DNA from: Maribacter flavus
GTDB taxonomy: Bacteria > Bacteroidota > Bacteroidia > Flavobacteriales > Flavobacteriaceae
DNA length: 64,000 nt
Assembly (NCBI RefSeq): GCF_008386635.1
Contig: NZ_VUOE01000003.1
Coordinates: 310,001-374,000, forward strand
Reading direction: 5' to 3'
Shown here: positions 7,714 through 17,479 of the stretch, in pieces
How positions within the stretch are numbered: position 1 is the stretch's first letter
How the letters are laid out: the number at the start of each line of letters is the position of its first letter
The notes under the pieces: model-generated
Database searches by the model: none
Seen by the model: the letters and a program-made list of their open reading frames with translations, nothing else
What the model was told of the DNA's origin: nothing
Position numbers and translations under genes: made by a program

Positions 7714-9042
7714 ATGTTAATAAGGCGCTTGAAATTTTTGTTGCTATTGATGGCACTGCCCATAATTGGTAGTACACAAGGGTATTCGTTGCCCGAAGAT
7801 CAAAAGTTCGAAAAAATTCGGTTCCAATTGATCAATAATTTGATCGTTGTCCCTATCGATGTCAATGGTACGGAATTATCGTTTGTACTAGATTCTGGGG
7901 TCAGTACACCTATTTTGTTCAATCTTTCCAATCAGGATTCCCTAGAGCTAAAGAATGTTTCCGAAATCACCATCAATGGGCTTGGCGAAGGGGAACCGAT
8001 AAATGCCTTGAGTTCCCAAGGAAATTATTTTAAGTTGGGCAACGTCCGAAATTTTTCCCAAAAACTATATGTTGTGATGGACGCAGGTATCAATTTCTCC
8101 CCAAGCTTGGGCGTTCCCATTCATGGCATCATCGGTTACGATCTGTTCAGGGATTTTATTGTGGACATCAACTATTCTGCCAATACCATTAAATTTTATA
8201 ACCCCGAAATTGATGCGCCAAAATTGGGAAATAGGTATGAGACCTTACAAGTTGAGGTTGTTAACAGAAAGGCCTATATGGATGCCACCGTTTCGCTGAA
8301 GGGTGTGAAAGCTATTCCTGTAAAAATGTTATTGGATACCGGTAGTAGTGACGCTATTTGGCTCTTTGAGGACGAACGTATCCAATTGCCCAAGGAATAT
8401 TACGAGGATTATTTGGGAAAAGGTCTCGCCGGGGACATCTATGGAAAAAGAACCAAGGTGGAAGGAATCCAGATTGGGGGTTTCGAACTATACGATGCAA
8501 AGGCCGCATTCCCGGATATGCTGTCTTTTAGCACCATCAAGGACTTGGGCAATAGAAATGGTAGTTTGGGAGGGGAAATATTAAAGCGATTTAACATCGT
8601 ATTCGATTATCCCAACGGAAAAATCAGTCTCAGGAAAAATTCGAATTTCAAAAAACCTTTTCATTATAACGTAAGCGGTATTGATCTGCAACATGTCGGA
8701 GTTCGTTATGTTTCAGAAAGGATTGCCGATGTTAACGGTATCGTTGTAAGTAGCGAAAGGACGTACGGAAACGTTCAGATTTTGTTGGAAGGCGCCACCC
8801 GATTGAGCCTTGTCCCAGAAATTGTGGTTTCCGGTATCAGGTCTGGAAGTCCGGCACATTCTGCTGGTTTACAGGAAGGGGATATTATTTTGGCCGTGAA
8901 CGGCAAGCGAATCCATAGATATAAAATCCAGGAAATAATGGAGATGCTCAATGAAAAGGAAGGCAAGCGGGTGAAGGTGCTTGTGGAAAGGGCCAATAAC
9001 AATTTGTTGTTCAGTTTTGTGCTCAAGGACCTTTTCAAGTAA
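7714..9042 (+). CDS. exported retropepsin-like aspartyl protease with C-terminal PDZ domain
   Basis: 442 residues from ATG 7714; a TTG at 7690 would add eight residues before the signal peptide, so ATG is preferred. The order is a signal peptide (LLLLMALPIIGSTQG), two retropepsin-like halves with active-site motifs FVLDSGVST (near residue 55) and MLLDTGSSDAIWL (near residue 210), then a PDZ domain (about 360-440: IRSGSPAHSAGLQEGDIILAVNGK). The first half carries DSG and the second DTG, so both catalytic Asp are present. It likely acts in the periplasm or outer envelope. The substrate is unknown; the family is common in Bacteroidetes. Confidence 0.83.
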   Translation: MLIRRLKFLLLLMALPIIGSTQGYSLPEDQKFEKIRFQLINNLIVVPIDVNGTELSFVLDSGVSTPILFNLSNQDSLELKNVSEITINGLGEGEPINALSSQGNYFKLGNVRNFSQKLYVVMDAGINFSPSLGVPIHGIIGYDLFRDFIVDINYSANTIKFYNPEIDAPKLGNRYETLQVEVVNRKAYMDATVSLKGVKAIPVKMLLDTGSSDAIWLFEDERIQLPKEYYEDYLGKGLAGDIYGKRTKVEGIQIGGFELYDAKAAFPDMLSFSTIKDLGNRNGSLGGEILKRFNIVFDYPNGKISLRKNSNFKKPFHYNVSGIDLQHVGVRYVSERIADVNGIVVSSERTYGNVQILLEGATRLSLVPEIVVSGIRSGSPAHSAGLQEGDIILAVNGKRIHRYKIQEIMEMLNEKEGKRVKVLVERANNNLLFSFVLKDLFK

Positions 9043-9299
9043 ACTACTTTAAGGAAAGTCTTTTAGGCTCTTGAAGTGAACGAAGGTTTCATTGCATATA
9101 ATACCATTTCCAATTTAAAAATGAGCCAATTTACTTGTCCATTTTTCCTCTACCTTCATTGTGGAAATTGCGAAGAACTCAAGCTATTTGCAATCTCCAC
9201 GGCTTCGGTACAGAAAAAAGCAACGGCGTAAATTTTGGCCCATTCTTAAACCAGAACTGGTATAAAGCTTTGGGGAATAAATCCTTAGGCAGTGCCAAT
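9043..9299. other. intergenic region without recognisable gene
   Basis: Between the protease and the convergent DUF1573 gene. A 36-codon plus-strand reading frame (9121-9231, with TCPF and HCGNCEE) is present but has no coding signature I can support. No terminator is seen for the protease. Confidence 0.5.
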
Positions 9300-9324
9300 A
9301 AAAAAGCCCTCCATTCGGGAGGGC
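9300..9324 (-). terminator. rho-independent terminator of the DUF1573 gene
   Basis: GCCCTCC (9306-9312) pairs with GGAGGGC (9318-9324) around a 5-nt loop; on the minus strand it is followed by six T. It lies about 24 bp after the DUF1573 stop codon. Confidence 0.8.
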
Positions 9325-9347
9325 CTTTAAAATCTTTTGGAAACGTA

Positions 9348-9740
9348 TTACTTGGTTCCGCTAGGAGCCTTTACTTCTCCCTTAATTTTCAAAATCTTTG
9401 TTGGAGTCTCCGCATTTGAAGTAACGGTTATCGCTTTTCTAATGGGGCCAACACGATTGGTGTCATATTTTACCTGGATTTCCCCAGTTTTTCCTGGCAT
9501 GATGGGATCTTCCGGTTTTTTAGGGATGGTACATCCACAGCTTGAACGTACATCGCTAATGATCAAAGGCGAATTTCCTGTATTCGTGAATTCGAACACC
9601 CGGACACCGTCCGAACCCTTTTCGATTTCACCGTAATCCACGGTTTCCTCCTTAAACTCAATTTTTGCCGCGCTATCCTGGGCTTTTAGGCTCATTCCAA
9701 GCAATCCGACAAATAATACAAGTACAATTTTTTTCATCAT
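9348..9740 (-). CDS. secreted DUF1573 protein
   Basis: 130 residues with a signal peptide (MMKKIVLVLFVGLLGMSLKAQ). The mature part is one Ig-like beta-sandwich of the DUF1573 type: VDYGEIEKGSDGVRVFEFTNTGNSPLIISDVRSSCGCTIPKKPEDPIMPGKTGEIQVKYDT. The SSCGCT motif with two nearby Cys is the family hallmark. Its role is unknown; the domain resembles ASPM-SPD-2-Hydin modules that mediate binding. It is transcribed alone, divergent from valS, and ends at a good terminator. Confidence 0.88.
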   Translation of the reverse strand: MMKKIVLVLFVGLLGMSLKAQDSAAKIEFKEETVDYGEIEKGSDGVRVFEFTNTGNSPLIISDVRSSCGCTIPKKPEDPIMPGKTGEIQVKYDTNRVGPIRKAITVTSNAETPTKILKIKGEVKAPSGTK

Positions 9741-9796
9741 TCTTAATTTAGGATGAATCTCAAAATTAATTCTTTTCAGAACAACTCCAAAATCCT

Positions 9797-9826
9797 TTTG
9801 TTATACTCTAACGTTACTTATTTTTG
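9797..9826 (+). promoter_or_regulatory. flavobacterial-type promoter of valS
   Basis: TTTG (9797-9800), an 18-bp spacer and TATTTTTG (9819-9826) match TTG-N17-23-TAnnTTTG. The predicted start leaves a leader of about 85-90 nt before the valS ATG. Confidence 0.7.
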
Positions 9827-9841
9827 TTTCGTATTTTAATA

Positions 9842-9893
9842 GTGGAAAAACGGTACGGATCTTTGAAAATCCATTCCGTTTTATTTTTTCCAC
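9842..9893 (+). promoter_or_regulatory. long hairpin in the valS 5' leader
   Basis: GTGGAAAAA (9842-9850) pairs with TTTTTCCAC (9885-9893), CGG (9851-9853) with CCG (9876-9878), and GGAT (9857-9860) with ATCC (9869-9872). It lies wholly inside the predicted leader. It may stabilise or regulate the mRNA; no known riboswitch is recognised. Confidence 0.5.
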
Positions 9894-9920
9894 CCAATGT
9901 ATTTCAAAAACTGTTCCAAA

Positions 9921-12551
9921 ATGGAAATAGCCTCAAAGTATGAGCCGCATCAGGTTGAAAAGCGCTGGTATGACTATTGGATGAAACACAATTACTTTCA
10001 TTCCACGCCAGATGACAGGGAACCCTATACCATCGTTATTCCGCCTCCAAACGTAACCGGGGTGCTGCATATGGGGCATATGCTCAATAATACCATACAA
10101 GACGTTTTGATACGACGTGCGCGTCTCAAAGGGCGCAATGCCTGTTGGGTACCGGGTACGGACCATGCATCCATAGCAACGGAAGCCAAGGTAGTGGCAA
10201 AACTTAAGGAACAGGGAATCCATAAGAACGAGATATCCAGGGAGGAATTCTTGGAACATGCCTGGGACTGGACCCATGAATACGGCGGGGTCATCCTGGA
10301 ACAGTTAAAAAAACTGGGATGCTCCTGTGACTGGGACAGAACAGCCTTTACCATGGACAAGGAACGCCATGACAGTGTAATCAAGGTATTTATTGACCTT
10401 TTTAAAAAGGGACTCATCTATAGAGGTTACCGAATGGTCAATTGGGACCCGGAGGCCAAAACCACCCTCTCTGACGAGGAGGTAATCTATGAAGAAAAAC
10501 AGGGGCTTTTGTACTATTTGGAGTACTCAATAGAAGACTCCGATGAAAAGGTGACCATTGCAACTACAAGACCTGAGACCATACTGGGCGATACCGCCGT
10601 TTGTATCAATCCCAATGATGAGCGTTATGCGCATTTAAGGGGCAAAAAGGCCATTGTACCGCTTTGCAATAGGGTAATTCCAATCATTGAGGATGAGTAT
10701 GTTGACATAGAGTTTGGAACCGGATGTCTAAAAGTGACCCCGGCCCACGATATAAATGACAAAGCGCTGGGAGAAAAGCATCATTTGGAAACCGTTGATA
10801 TTTTTAATGACGACGCAACGCTGAATTCCTATGGTCTGCATTATGAAGGCAAGGACAGATTCGTAGTACGGAAGGAAATCGCCAAGGAATTGGAAGAAAA
10901 GGGCTTTTTGGTCAAGACCGAACAGCATTTGAATAAAGTGGGAACTTCGGAGCGTACAAAGGCGGTCATAGAGCCCAGGCTGTCCGATCAGTGGTTCTTA
11001 AAAATGGAGGAATTGGTAAAACCTGCCATAAGGGCAGTTTTGGAGTCGGACGATATCAAGTTTTTCCCTAAAAGGTTTGACAATACCTATAGGCATTGGA
11101 TGGAGAATATCCGTGATTGGAACATTTCCAGACAGCTTTGGTGGGGGCAACGCATTCCCGCCTACTATTTTGGGGATGGACAAGATGATTTTGTAGTGGC
11201 CTTTGATGCCGAAGTTGCATTGGATAGGGCCAGGGAAAAATCAGGGAATCCCAATTTGACCATGGCCGATTTAAAACAGGATGAAGACGTGCTGGATACT
11301 TGGTTTTCTTCCTGGTTATGGCCCATAAGCGTGTTTAATGGCATTCTTGACCCAGAGAATGAAGAGGTCAAATACTATTACCCCACCAATGATTTGGTTA
11401 CGGGGCCGGACATTCTTTTCTTCTGGGTAGCCCGAATGATCATTGCAGGATATGAATACAGGGATACTAGGCCTTTTGAAAACGTCTATTTTACCGGCCT
11501 GGTCCGTGATAAGCAACGAAGAAAGATGTCCAAGTCCTTGGGCAACTCTCCCGATGCCCTAAAACTTATCGAGGAATATGGTGCAGATGGAGTGAGGGTC
11601 GGACTATTATTAAGCTCCGCCGCGGGCAACGATTTAATGTTCGATGAGGATCTATGCCAACAGGGAAAGAATTTTGCGAATAAAATCTGGAACGGATTCC
11701 GACTCCTAAAGGGTTGGGAAGTGGCCGATATTCCCCAGCCCGAAGCCTCCAAAATGGGCTTAGAATGGTACAAGGCGAAGTTCAACCAGACCTTGCGGGA
11801 AATTGAGGACCACTTTGGTAAATACAGAATCTCCGATGCTCTCATGGCCATTTACAAACTGGTTTGGGACGATTATAGTTCGTGGTTGCTCGAAATCATA
11901 AAGCCGGCCTATCAACAACCGATCGATAAAAAAACCTTCAAGGCCGTCATCCAAATTTTTGAGCAAAACCTCAAATTATTGCACCCTTTCATGCCGTTTT
12001 TAACGGAGGAAGTCTGGCAGCATATTTCGGAGCGGGACCCTTCCCAAGCTTTGATTATATCAAAATGGCCGGAAGCCTATACCGCTGATGAAGACCTTAT
12101 TGGTCAATTTGATTTTGTTACGGAGGTAGTCGCCGGTATCCGAACCATACGCAAGGAGAAGAACATTCCCATGAAGGAAAGCTTGGAACTATCGGTTTTG
12201 AATGAGGAAAATTTGGTTCGGGATTGGGATTCCGTTATCGGGAAGTTGACAAATCTTTCTTCCATTTCCTATGTGGATAAAACGGTGGACGGAGCTTTGT
12301 CCTTCAGGGTGAAATCCAATGAATATTTTATTCCGATAAGCGGAGCCATTGATGTGGAGGCCGAAAAGGCCAAAATTGAGGACGAATTAAAGTATATAAA
12401 AGGATTTTTGACATCGGTACAGAAAAAACTTTCCAATGAGCGATTTGTAAACAACGCACCTGAGCAGGTGATCGAAATGGAACGTAAAAAACAAGCCGAT
12501 GCCGAGGCCAAGATAGAAACCTTGGAAAAAAGCCTCGCCAGTTTGGGCTAA
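9921..12551 (+). CDS. valS: valyl-tRNA synthetase
   Basis: Charges tRNA-Val in the cytoplasm. ATG 9921 gives [20 protein letters not shown], the usual Bacteroidetes start; an in-frame ATG at 9897 would add eight unrelated residues. The class I HIGH motif is [13 protein letters not shown] (residues 41-53), the editing domain contains [16 protein letters not shown], and KMSKS is at 535-539 ([15 protein letters not shown]). The C-terminal ValRS coiled-coil arm is present ([26 protein letters not shown]). At 876 residues it is full length. It has its own promoter and a structured leader. Confidence 0.97.
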   Translation: MEIASKYEPHQVEKRWYDYWMKHNYFHSTPDDREPYTIVIPPPNVTGVLHMGHMLNNTIQDVLIRRARLKGRNACWVPGTDHASIATEAKVVAKLKEQGIHKNEISREEFLEHAWDWTHEYGGVILEQLKKLGCSCDWDRTAFTMDKERHDSVIKVFIDLFKKGLIYRGYRMVNWDPEAKTTLSDEEVIYEEKQGLLYYLEYSIEDSDEKVTIATTRPETILGDTAVCINPNDERYAHLRGKKAIVPLCNRVIPIIEDEYVDIEFGTGCLKVTPAHDINDKALGEKHHLETVDIFNDDATLNSYGLHYEGKDRFVVRKEIAKELEEKGFLVKTEQHLNKVGTSERTKAVIEPRLSDQWFLKMEELVKPAIRAVLESDDIKFFPKRFDNTYRHWMENIRDWNISRQLWWGQRIPAYYFGDGQDDFVVAFDAEVALDRAREKSGNPNLTMADLKQDEDVLDTWFSSWLWPISVFNGILDPENEEVKYYYPTNDLVTGPDILFFWVARMIIAGYEYRDTRPFENVYFTGLVRDKQRRKMSKSLGNSPDALKLIEEYGADGVRVGLLLSSAAGNDLMFDEDLCQQGKNFANKIWNGFRLLKGWEVADIPQPEASKMGLEWYKAKFNQTLREIEDHFGKYRISDALMAIYKLVWDDYSSWLLEIIKPAYQQPIDKKTFKAVIQIFEQNLKLLHPFMPFLTEEVWQHISERDPSQALIISKWPEAYTADEDLIGQFDFVTEVVAGIRTIRKEKNIPMKESLELSVLNEENLVRDWDSVIGKLTNLSSISYVDKTVDGALSFRVKSNEYFIPISGAIDVEAEKAKIEDELKYIKGFLTSVQKKLSNERFVNNAPEQVIEMERKKQADAEAKIETLEKSLASLG

Positions 12552-12607
12552 AAGTAGCTCGTTTGCCAACCAAATGGGTTAATAATCATAGTGTTAAAGG
12601 ACGATAG

Positions 12608-12823
<216 letters not shown>

Positions 12824-12844
12824 GATTTCACTTAGAATTAAATT

Positions 12845-12876
12845 AAAACCAATCCTAGTTCTAGGATTGGTTTTTT
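12845..12876 (+). terminator. strong rho-independent terminator
   Basis: AAAACCAATCCTAG (12845-12858) and CTAGGATTGGTTTT (12861-12874) form a perfect 14-bp stem with a 2-nt loop and a T tract. It ends the small membrane protein gene. Confidence 0.92.
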
Positions 12877-12950
12877 GTTTTACACACTGGTGCTAGGCAT
12901 AAACTTAAAATATATTATTTCGTATCTTGCTAGAAATAAATCCATTAAAT

Positions 12951-13541
12951 ATGAAGTACTCTTTATTTTTTCTTGTGCTTTTATCATTTACCTGTCTATA
13001 CTCTCAGAGCGGAAAAAGAACTATTTTGTCTAAGGAAATTCAAATTAAGACGGCCATTTTACCTGTACCGGAAGGTAGCAGTACGGATACTATGGTCTAT
13101 GGATACGATGCGAATGGGGATTTTGTAGTACTACGGGAGGGAACGAGTAATTTGGTTTGTTTGGCCGATGACCCCCATAAGGAAGGTATTAGTGTTTCCT
13201 GTTATTCCAAAAAACTCGAACCTTTTATGAAACGTGGACGAGAACTCAGGGCCGAAGGAAAGGAAATTATGGAAATCCGTGAAATTAGGGGCAAGGAGAT
13301 TGCCAACGGTACATTGGATATGCCAAGGGAACCCAGTATGATGTATGTATATTATGGCACGGATGCCGATTATAATACCTCTACAGGGGAATTGGCGAAC
13401 GGTCAATTTAGATATGTGATCTACATTCCCTATGCCACAACGGAATCCACGGGTCTGCCCGATAAACCCCATGCCAAAGGAATGCCCTGGTTGATGGACC
13501 CCGGTACCCACAGGGCCCACATCATGGTAGGACCCAATTAA
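12951..13541 (+). CDS. exported hypothetical protein
   Basis: 196 residues from ATG 12951 (MKYSLFFLVLLSFTCLYSQSG), with a clear signal peptide; an upstream in-frame start at 12927 is less likely. The mature protein has no domain I can name. Notable stretches are VCLADDPHKEGISVSCYSKKLEPFMKRGRELRAEGK in the middle and a conserved-looking end, YIPYATTESTGLPDKPHAKGMPWLMDPGTHRAHIM, with several His. It may bind something in the periplasm, but no function is claimed. Its stop codon directly abuts the stop codon of the convergent DoxX-like gene. Confidence 0.75.
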   Translation: MKYSLFFLVLLSFTCLYSQSGKRTILSKEIQIKTAILPVPEGSSTDTMVYGYDANGDFVVLREGTSNLVCLADDPHKEGISVSCYSKKLEPFMKRGRELRAEGKEIMEIREIRGKEIANGTLDMPREPSMMYVYYGTDADYNTSTGELANGQFRYVIYIPYATTESTGLPDKPHAKGMPWLMDPGTHRAHIMVGPN

Positions 13542-14030
13542 TTACCTGAATCTAAAAATACGTTTTAAGCTTACTTCTTCAGAACCTGTAAGTTCTTCCT
13601 TAATCTCTTTGGAAGCGGAAGCTTCCTGAGTCACTTCCATCCACAGGACACCCATGGCTCCTAGGATAATAAGGTTTTTAATGATATACTGACCTAACAA
13701 GGTGAGCGATAACAAGTTCTCATTGAAAATCAGTTCTGGGAAAAAAACCAGCGGTGTAAAGGTAAGTACCATATGTATAACGGCCACTTTTATGGTTGTC
13801 TTTTTTTGAAGGTTGAAAAGGAAAAATAGTCCCACGAGAACTTCCCAAAGGGCCAAGAGTAGTATTGAAATATTTGATGGTAACAATGAAAAGGTAAGCT
13901 CTCCAATGGTGTTTTTCGCAAGTTCCTCTGCCGGACTCAAATTGGGAAAGAACTTAAGGGTCCCAAACCATAGATATACCAGTCCAATGGATATTTGTAA
14001 ATAGCGTCTTTTAATGTTTTGAAGATTCAT
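13542..14030 (-). CDS. DoxX-like membrane protein
   Basis: 162 residues with four predicted membrane helices: ISIGLVYLWFGTLKFFPN (N-terminal, with the GxxKFFP signature of DoxX/YkgB-like proteins), ISILLLALWEVLVGLFFLF, VAVIHMVLTFTPLVFFP and YIIKNLIILGAMGVLWMEV, followed by a charged tail. DoxX-like proteins are linked to quinone or redox processes, but many have unknown function. It follows the outer-membrane barrel gene by 20 bp, so the two probably form an operon. Confidence 0.65.
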   Translation of the reverse strand: MNLQNIKRRYLQISIGLVYLWFGTLKFFPNLSPAEELAKNTIGELTFSLLPSNISILLLALWEVLVGLFFLFNLQKKTTIKVAVIHMVLTFTPLVFFPELIFNENLLSLTLLGQYIIKNLIILGAMGVLWMEVTQEASASKEIKEELTGSEEVSLKRIFRFR

Positions 14031-14050
14031 TTGGTATGTATTTGAATTGG

Positions 14051-15184
14051 TTATTTGAAATTATTCTCAAGTTCCGGGGCAAGTCTTACCTTGTTATTGG
14101 CAAAGCGATAGGTAACGCCCAAGTTTATAACATAGTCGGAAAAGGCGGCATCCCCATTCCTTGGGGTACCTGTAAGCTGTTCGGTCTGCAAGTCAGTTAT
14201 GCTTTGAGGCCGCTCCCTACGGACCGCAAAAGGTACGTTCAGGTTTATTACAAAATTACTCTTCATAAAACTTACTCCAGGGTCTATGGATAGTACATTT
14301 CCAGGTCGCCTGAACCCTTCATTTCCACCGATCAAATCCTTGACGGGCACGCAATCGAACCGGGCGCCAAGCGAAGATGATATTGTGGGCGAGATGTTAT
14401 AACTAAGCCCTCCCCTGAGCGAATATTGGTCCGGTACCGCCATGATGGATTCATTTTGCAAAATTGGGCTCAAGGTCTCCCTAAAGGTCCTAACGCCATT
14501 CGTTTCCCTGGGGTTTATTAGATAAAATCCGCTTGCATAGCTAAAAACATCCGTGGTTATTTTTTGATAGAATTGAAAATCTACCGTGACCCCAAATCCT
14601 CCGTCACCTGGTTGAATGGACTGGTCTACCGGTCTCGTCTGAGGCTCCCCGTTCGGTCCCACATTATAAAAAATATCCGATGCATTGTAGTTACCCGTTG
14701 GCAGCTTTACACCTAGTCCCAAGGCAAGGTTTCCGTTTGGGGATTTATCCATATCGAACACCCAATAGCCAAACCCGAACCGTATATCGGCAAGCCCCCT
14801 TGAAAAAGTTACATTTCTTTCATTGCGACCATGTTCATAAAGAGAAGATCTTGTGTTTATTACCGTTGGTACGGTGATGCTGGTATACAGTCTATCGTTT
14901 ATTCCGTAAGTGGCAAAAAAATCCCACGCATGGGAGTGATTGATAACCTCTGTATTGTTGGCGAGTCTATCCGGTTCTTCCTCCGTACCCCTAAAATGCC
15001 TAAAGGATTTAAAATACCGGTAATTGACTCCAATTTGAATATCTCCGGTGCTTAATAAATTGTTCTCTAAATTGCTGCCAACGCAAGAGGAAAAATGCCG
15101 GATTGCTACACAACCTTGTCCATTGATTGAAAATATTGGATACAATAAGAATAAAAGAATGATGAAGTATAGTTTTCCCTGCAT
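14051..15184 (-). CDS. outer-membrane beta-barrel protein (MetA-pathway/transporter-like)
   Basis: 377 residues with a signal peptide (YFIILLFLLYPIFSINGQG), then alternating aromatic/glycine strands typical of a barrel: GDIQIGVNYRYFKSFRHF, ATYGINDRLYTSITVPTV, LADIRFGFGYWVF, GNLALGLGVKLPTGNYNASD, and a final strand VINLGVTYRFA. The order resembles the family annotated 'putative MetA-pathway of phenol degradation', a barrel of unclear cargo. Two Cys near the mature N-terminus (GCVAIRHFSSC) may form a disulfide. It is cotranscribed with the DoxX-like gene, and a terminator-like hairpin sits in its leader (15233-15265). Confidence 0.65.
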   Translation of the reverse strand: MQGKLYFIILLFLLYPIFSINGQGCVAIRHFSSCVGSNLENNLLSTGDIQIGVNYRYFKSFRHFRGTEEEPDRLANNTEVINHSHAWDFFATYGINDRLYTSITVPTVINTRSSLYEHGRNERNVTFSRGLADIRFGFGYWVFDMDKSPNGNLALGLGVKLPTGNYNASDIFYNVGPNGEPQTRPVDQSIQPGDGGFGVTVDFQFYQKITTDVFSYASGFYLINPRETNGVRTFRETLSPILQNESIMAVPDQYSLRGGLSYNISPTISSSLGARFDCVPVKDLIGGNEGFRRPGNVLSIDPGVSFMKSNFVINLNVPFAVRRERPQSITDLQTEQLTGTPRNGDAAFSDYVINLGVTYRFANNKVRLAPELENNFK

Positions 15185-15232
15185 GTTTGAGTTTGTATTT
15201 AGTTGGTAGTTAGGAATAGTAGCGTTAAAAAT

Positions 15233-15265
15233 AAAGCCAACTCTACGCTACAAAGAGTTGACTTT
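15233..15265 (-). terminator. terminator-shaped hairpin in the leader of the barrel gene
   Basis: Arms AAAGCCAACTCT (15233-15244) and AGAGTTGACTTT (15254-15265) pair with one mismatch; on the minus strand the stem is followed by ATTTTTAA, and it lies about 50 bp before the barrel start codon. It could be an attenuator, or a terminator for antisense/readthrough RNA. The remaining 15266-15451 region is A+T-rich with no gene. Confidence 0.5.
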
Positions 15266-15451
15266 ATTGCATTCTGTTATGAAACTTTAACTAAACTCAA
15301 GATTAATTTATTAACATTGACAAACTTACCTGATTAGGTCATCCATAAGCATTAAGGGTAGGGTAAAGAGGTTTAAGGAAAGTTTAATGCAATTAACGGA
15401 ATATTAATTTTCATTAATAAACGCATTTATTTAAGTTATTTCGTAGGGATT

Positions 15452-16717
15452 TTGAAAAAGAGATATATCTACATAGGGGTGTTTTTGGTTTCAATTGTGG
15501 GTTTGGCAATTGTACAGTATCAGTATTTACGTATTGGCCTAAGTTTGGCAAAAGTTCAGTTCGATTCTAAAATAGATAGAGTGGGTACTTTAGTGGCTAA
15601 CAGTCTAAAAGAAGAAAACAAACTCACGTATTTAATTGGAGAGGGCATTCGAAGGGACACCTCATTTTTTAAGGTCAGTGTTGATAGCCTGCAAAATGTG
15701 GGAAACATGTTTTTGGACGATTTTATTAGGGACCAGCTTTTAAATCAAGGTATTGAATCTGATTTTACATATACCCTTTATACCAAGGATAGTAGCTATG
15801 TTCTGCATTCCACCAATTCCTTTGAAGGGATGGACAATGTGGATTCTTATCCAATTGATTTGGAGGGTTATTTCCCCCAATTGTTGGGCAAACCGACAGT
15901 ATTGGATCTTAAATTTGAAAATCTTCATAATTATTTTTTAGCGAAACTAAACGGCCTTACATTTCCCAGTATATTGTTTTTGATAGGGATTTGTGCGACT
16001 ATTTTTTGGGTATTGCGTACCTACTATTGGCAAAGTAATGTCATTACCACCACCAATGAATTTATCAACAATCTTACGCATGAATTGAAGACCCCTGTAT
16101 TTTCTATTGGATTGGCTACCAAGATTTTGGATGAATCCGCGAACGAAAAACAAAAACCGGTTTTGGGAATAATCAGGCAACAAGTAGGACGTTTGTCCGG
16201 TCACATAGAAAAAGTCTTGGAGTTGGCCAGTCTGGAATCGGGTAAAAGCGTGATTACCTTGACTAAAGTAGATTTTAAACCATATTTGGAAAACCTGTGT
16301 GCCGAATTCAAGACACTGGTCGCCATAGAAAATGGTATTTTTAACTATGATTTGGCCGGCGAAAACTATGTACTTAACGCGGAAGTCTTTCATTTGGAAA
16401 ACGCCATCAATAATATTCTGGACAATGCAAAAAAATATTCCCCCGAGCCCGAAATACATTTGAAGGCTTATAAGGATGGCCATAGGCTCATTGTGGAGGT
16501 GACCGATAATGGAATCGGGATTTCAAAGGAGGAGTCACAAAGGGTGTTTCGGAAATTTTACAGAGTTACAAATGGAGACCTCCATAGTGTTAAAGGCTAT
16601 GGTCTGGGGCTGAGTTATGTTAAAAAAGTAATCAAAAAGCATGGAGGCAAGGTACAAATGAGCAGTGAGGAGAAAAAAGGTACAAAGTTTAGATTAACAA
16701 TTCCTATATTATCATGA
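15452..16717 (+). CDS. membrane sensor histidine kinase
   Basis: 421 residues starting at TTG 15452 (MKKRYIYIGVFLVSIVGLAIVQYQYLR); no in-frame ATG precedes the first membrane helix, so TTG is the real start. Topology: helix at 5-25, extracytoplasmic sensor 27-170, second helix 172-190, then the H-box NEFINNLTHELKTP with His210, and the HATPase core (NNILDNAKKYSPEP N-box, VTDNGIGIS, GYGLGLSYVKKVIKKHGG). It phosphorylates the OmpR-type regulator encoded downstream with a 4-nt ATGA overlap. It resembles RprX-type Bacteroidetes kinases; the signal is unknown. Confidence 0.9.
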   Translation: MKKRYIYIGVFLVSIVGLAIVQYQYLRIGLSLAKVQFDSKIDRVGTLVANSLKEENKLTYLIGEGIRRDTSFFKVSVDSLQNVGNMFLDDFIRDQLLNQGIESDFTYTLYTKDSSYVLHSTNSFEGMDNVDSYPIDLEGYFPQLLGKPTVLDLKFENLHNYFLAKLNGLTFPSILFLIGICATIFWVLRTYYWQSNVITTTNEFINNLTHELKTPVFSIGLATKILDESANEKQKPVLGIIRQQVGRLSGHIEKVLELASLESGKSVITLTKVDFKPYLENLCAEFKTLVAIENGIFNYDLAGENYVLNAEVFHLENAINNILDNAKKYSPEPEIHLKAYKDGHRLIVEVTDNGIGISKEESQRVFRKFYRVTNGDLHSVKGYGLGLSYVKKVIKKHGGKVQMSSEEKKGTKFRLTIPILS

Positions 16718-17415
16718 TGGAAGAAAAGAAAAGGATTCTTTTGGTAGAGGATGACGAGGCGGTTGGGTATTTATTATCGGAATACTTGAAAATGAAAAGC
16801 TTCGAGGTCATTTGGGAAAAAAACGGCAAGGAGGCTTTAGTGAAATTGGATCAAACTAAATTCGATTTGGCCGTATTGGACGTTATGATGCCGGAAATGG
16901 ATGGGTTTACATTGGCAGAAAAAATAAATGAAAATTTTTCTGAACTCCCCTTTATTTTCCTGACGGCAAAATCCTTGAAAGTAGACGTGCTTAAAGGATT
17001 TTATTTGGGTGCGGTGGATTACCTAAAAAAACCCATCGATGAGGAAGAGTTGGTCATTAGAATTGAGAACCTACTTTCAAGATTGGATAAATCCATCACA
17101 AAAAAGGAGGAAGTTGAAGCATACACTATCGGTATATATCATTTTAATTCGCTTAACCAAGAATTGATGGTTGACGGACAAAAGATAAACCTAACGACGA
17201 AGGAGAGTGAACTCTTAAAATATTTGGTCGAAAAAAAGAACCAATTGTGCCCGCACAAGGATATTCTCATCAAAATTTGGGGCAAAAATGATTATTTCAA
17301 CAGGAAAAGTTTAAACGTATTCATTACCAGATTGCGAAAATTTTTGGAAAAGGATACCAATATAAAGATTGAAAATGTTCATGGTAAAGGCTATATCTTT
17401 CGATTTGACCCATAA
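16714..17415 (+). CDS. OmpR/PhoB-family response regulator
   Basis: 233 residues. The receiver domain (8-120) has the acidic pair EDD (12-14), phospho-acceptor D56 in LAVLDVMMPEMDG, the conserved Thr in FLTAKS and the Lys in LKKPID. The winged-helix DNA-binding domain (about 135-232) ends KSLNVFITRLRKFLEKDTNIKIENVHGKGYIF. The start overlaps the kinase stop by 4 nt, so both proteins are made together as a cognate pair. Targets cannot be read from the sequence; the nearby barrel and hydroxylase genes are possibilities only by position. Confidence 0.93.
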   Translation: MMEEKKRILLVEDDEAVGYLLSEYLKMKSFEVIWEKNGKEALVKLDQTKFDLAVLDVMMPEMDGFTLAEKINENFSELPFIFLTAKSLKVDVLKGFYLGAVDYLKKPIDEEELVIRIENLLSRLDKSITKKEEVEAYTIGIYHFNSLNQELMVDGQKINLTTKESELLKYLVEKKNQLCPHKDILIKIWGKNDYFNRKSLNVFITRLRKFLEKDTNIKIENVHGKGYIFRFDP

Positions 17416-17479
17416 GATTCAATCTGTCTTTTGGCCATTCTTTAGGAGTTCGTATCTTTTAAACGTTAAATAGAGAGTT

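Noticed and set aside
9121-9231. 36-codon plus-strand frame with TCPF and HCGNC cysteines
   Set aside because: No homology I recognise and no start or promoter signal; chance frame in an intergenic region.
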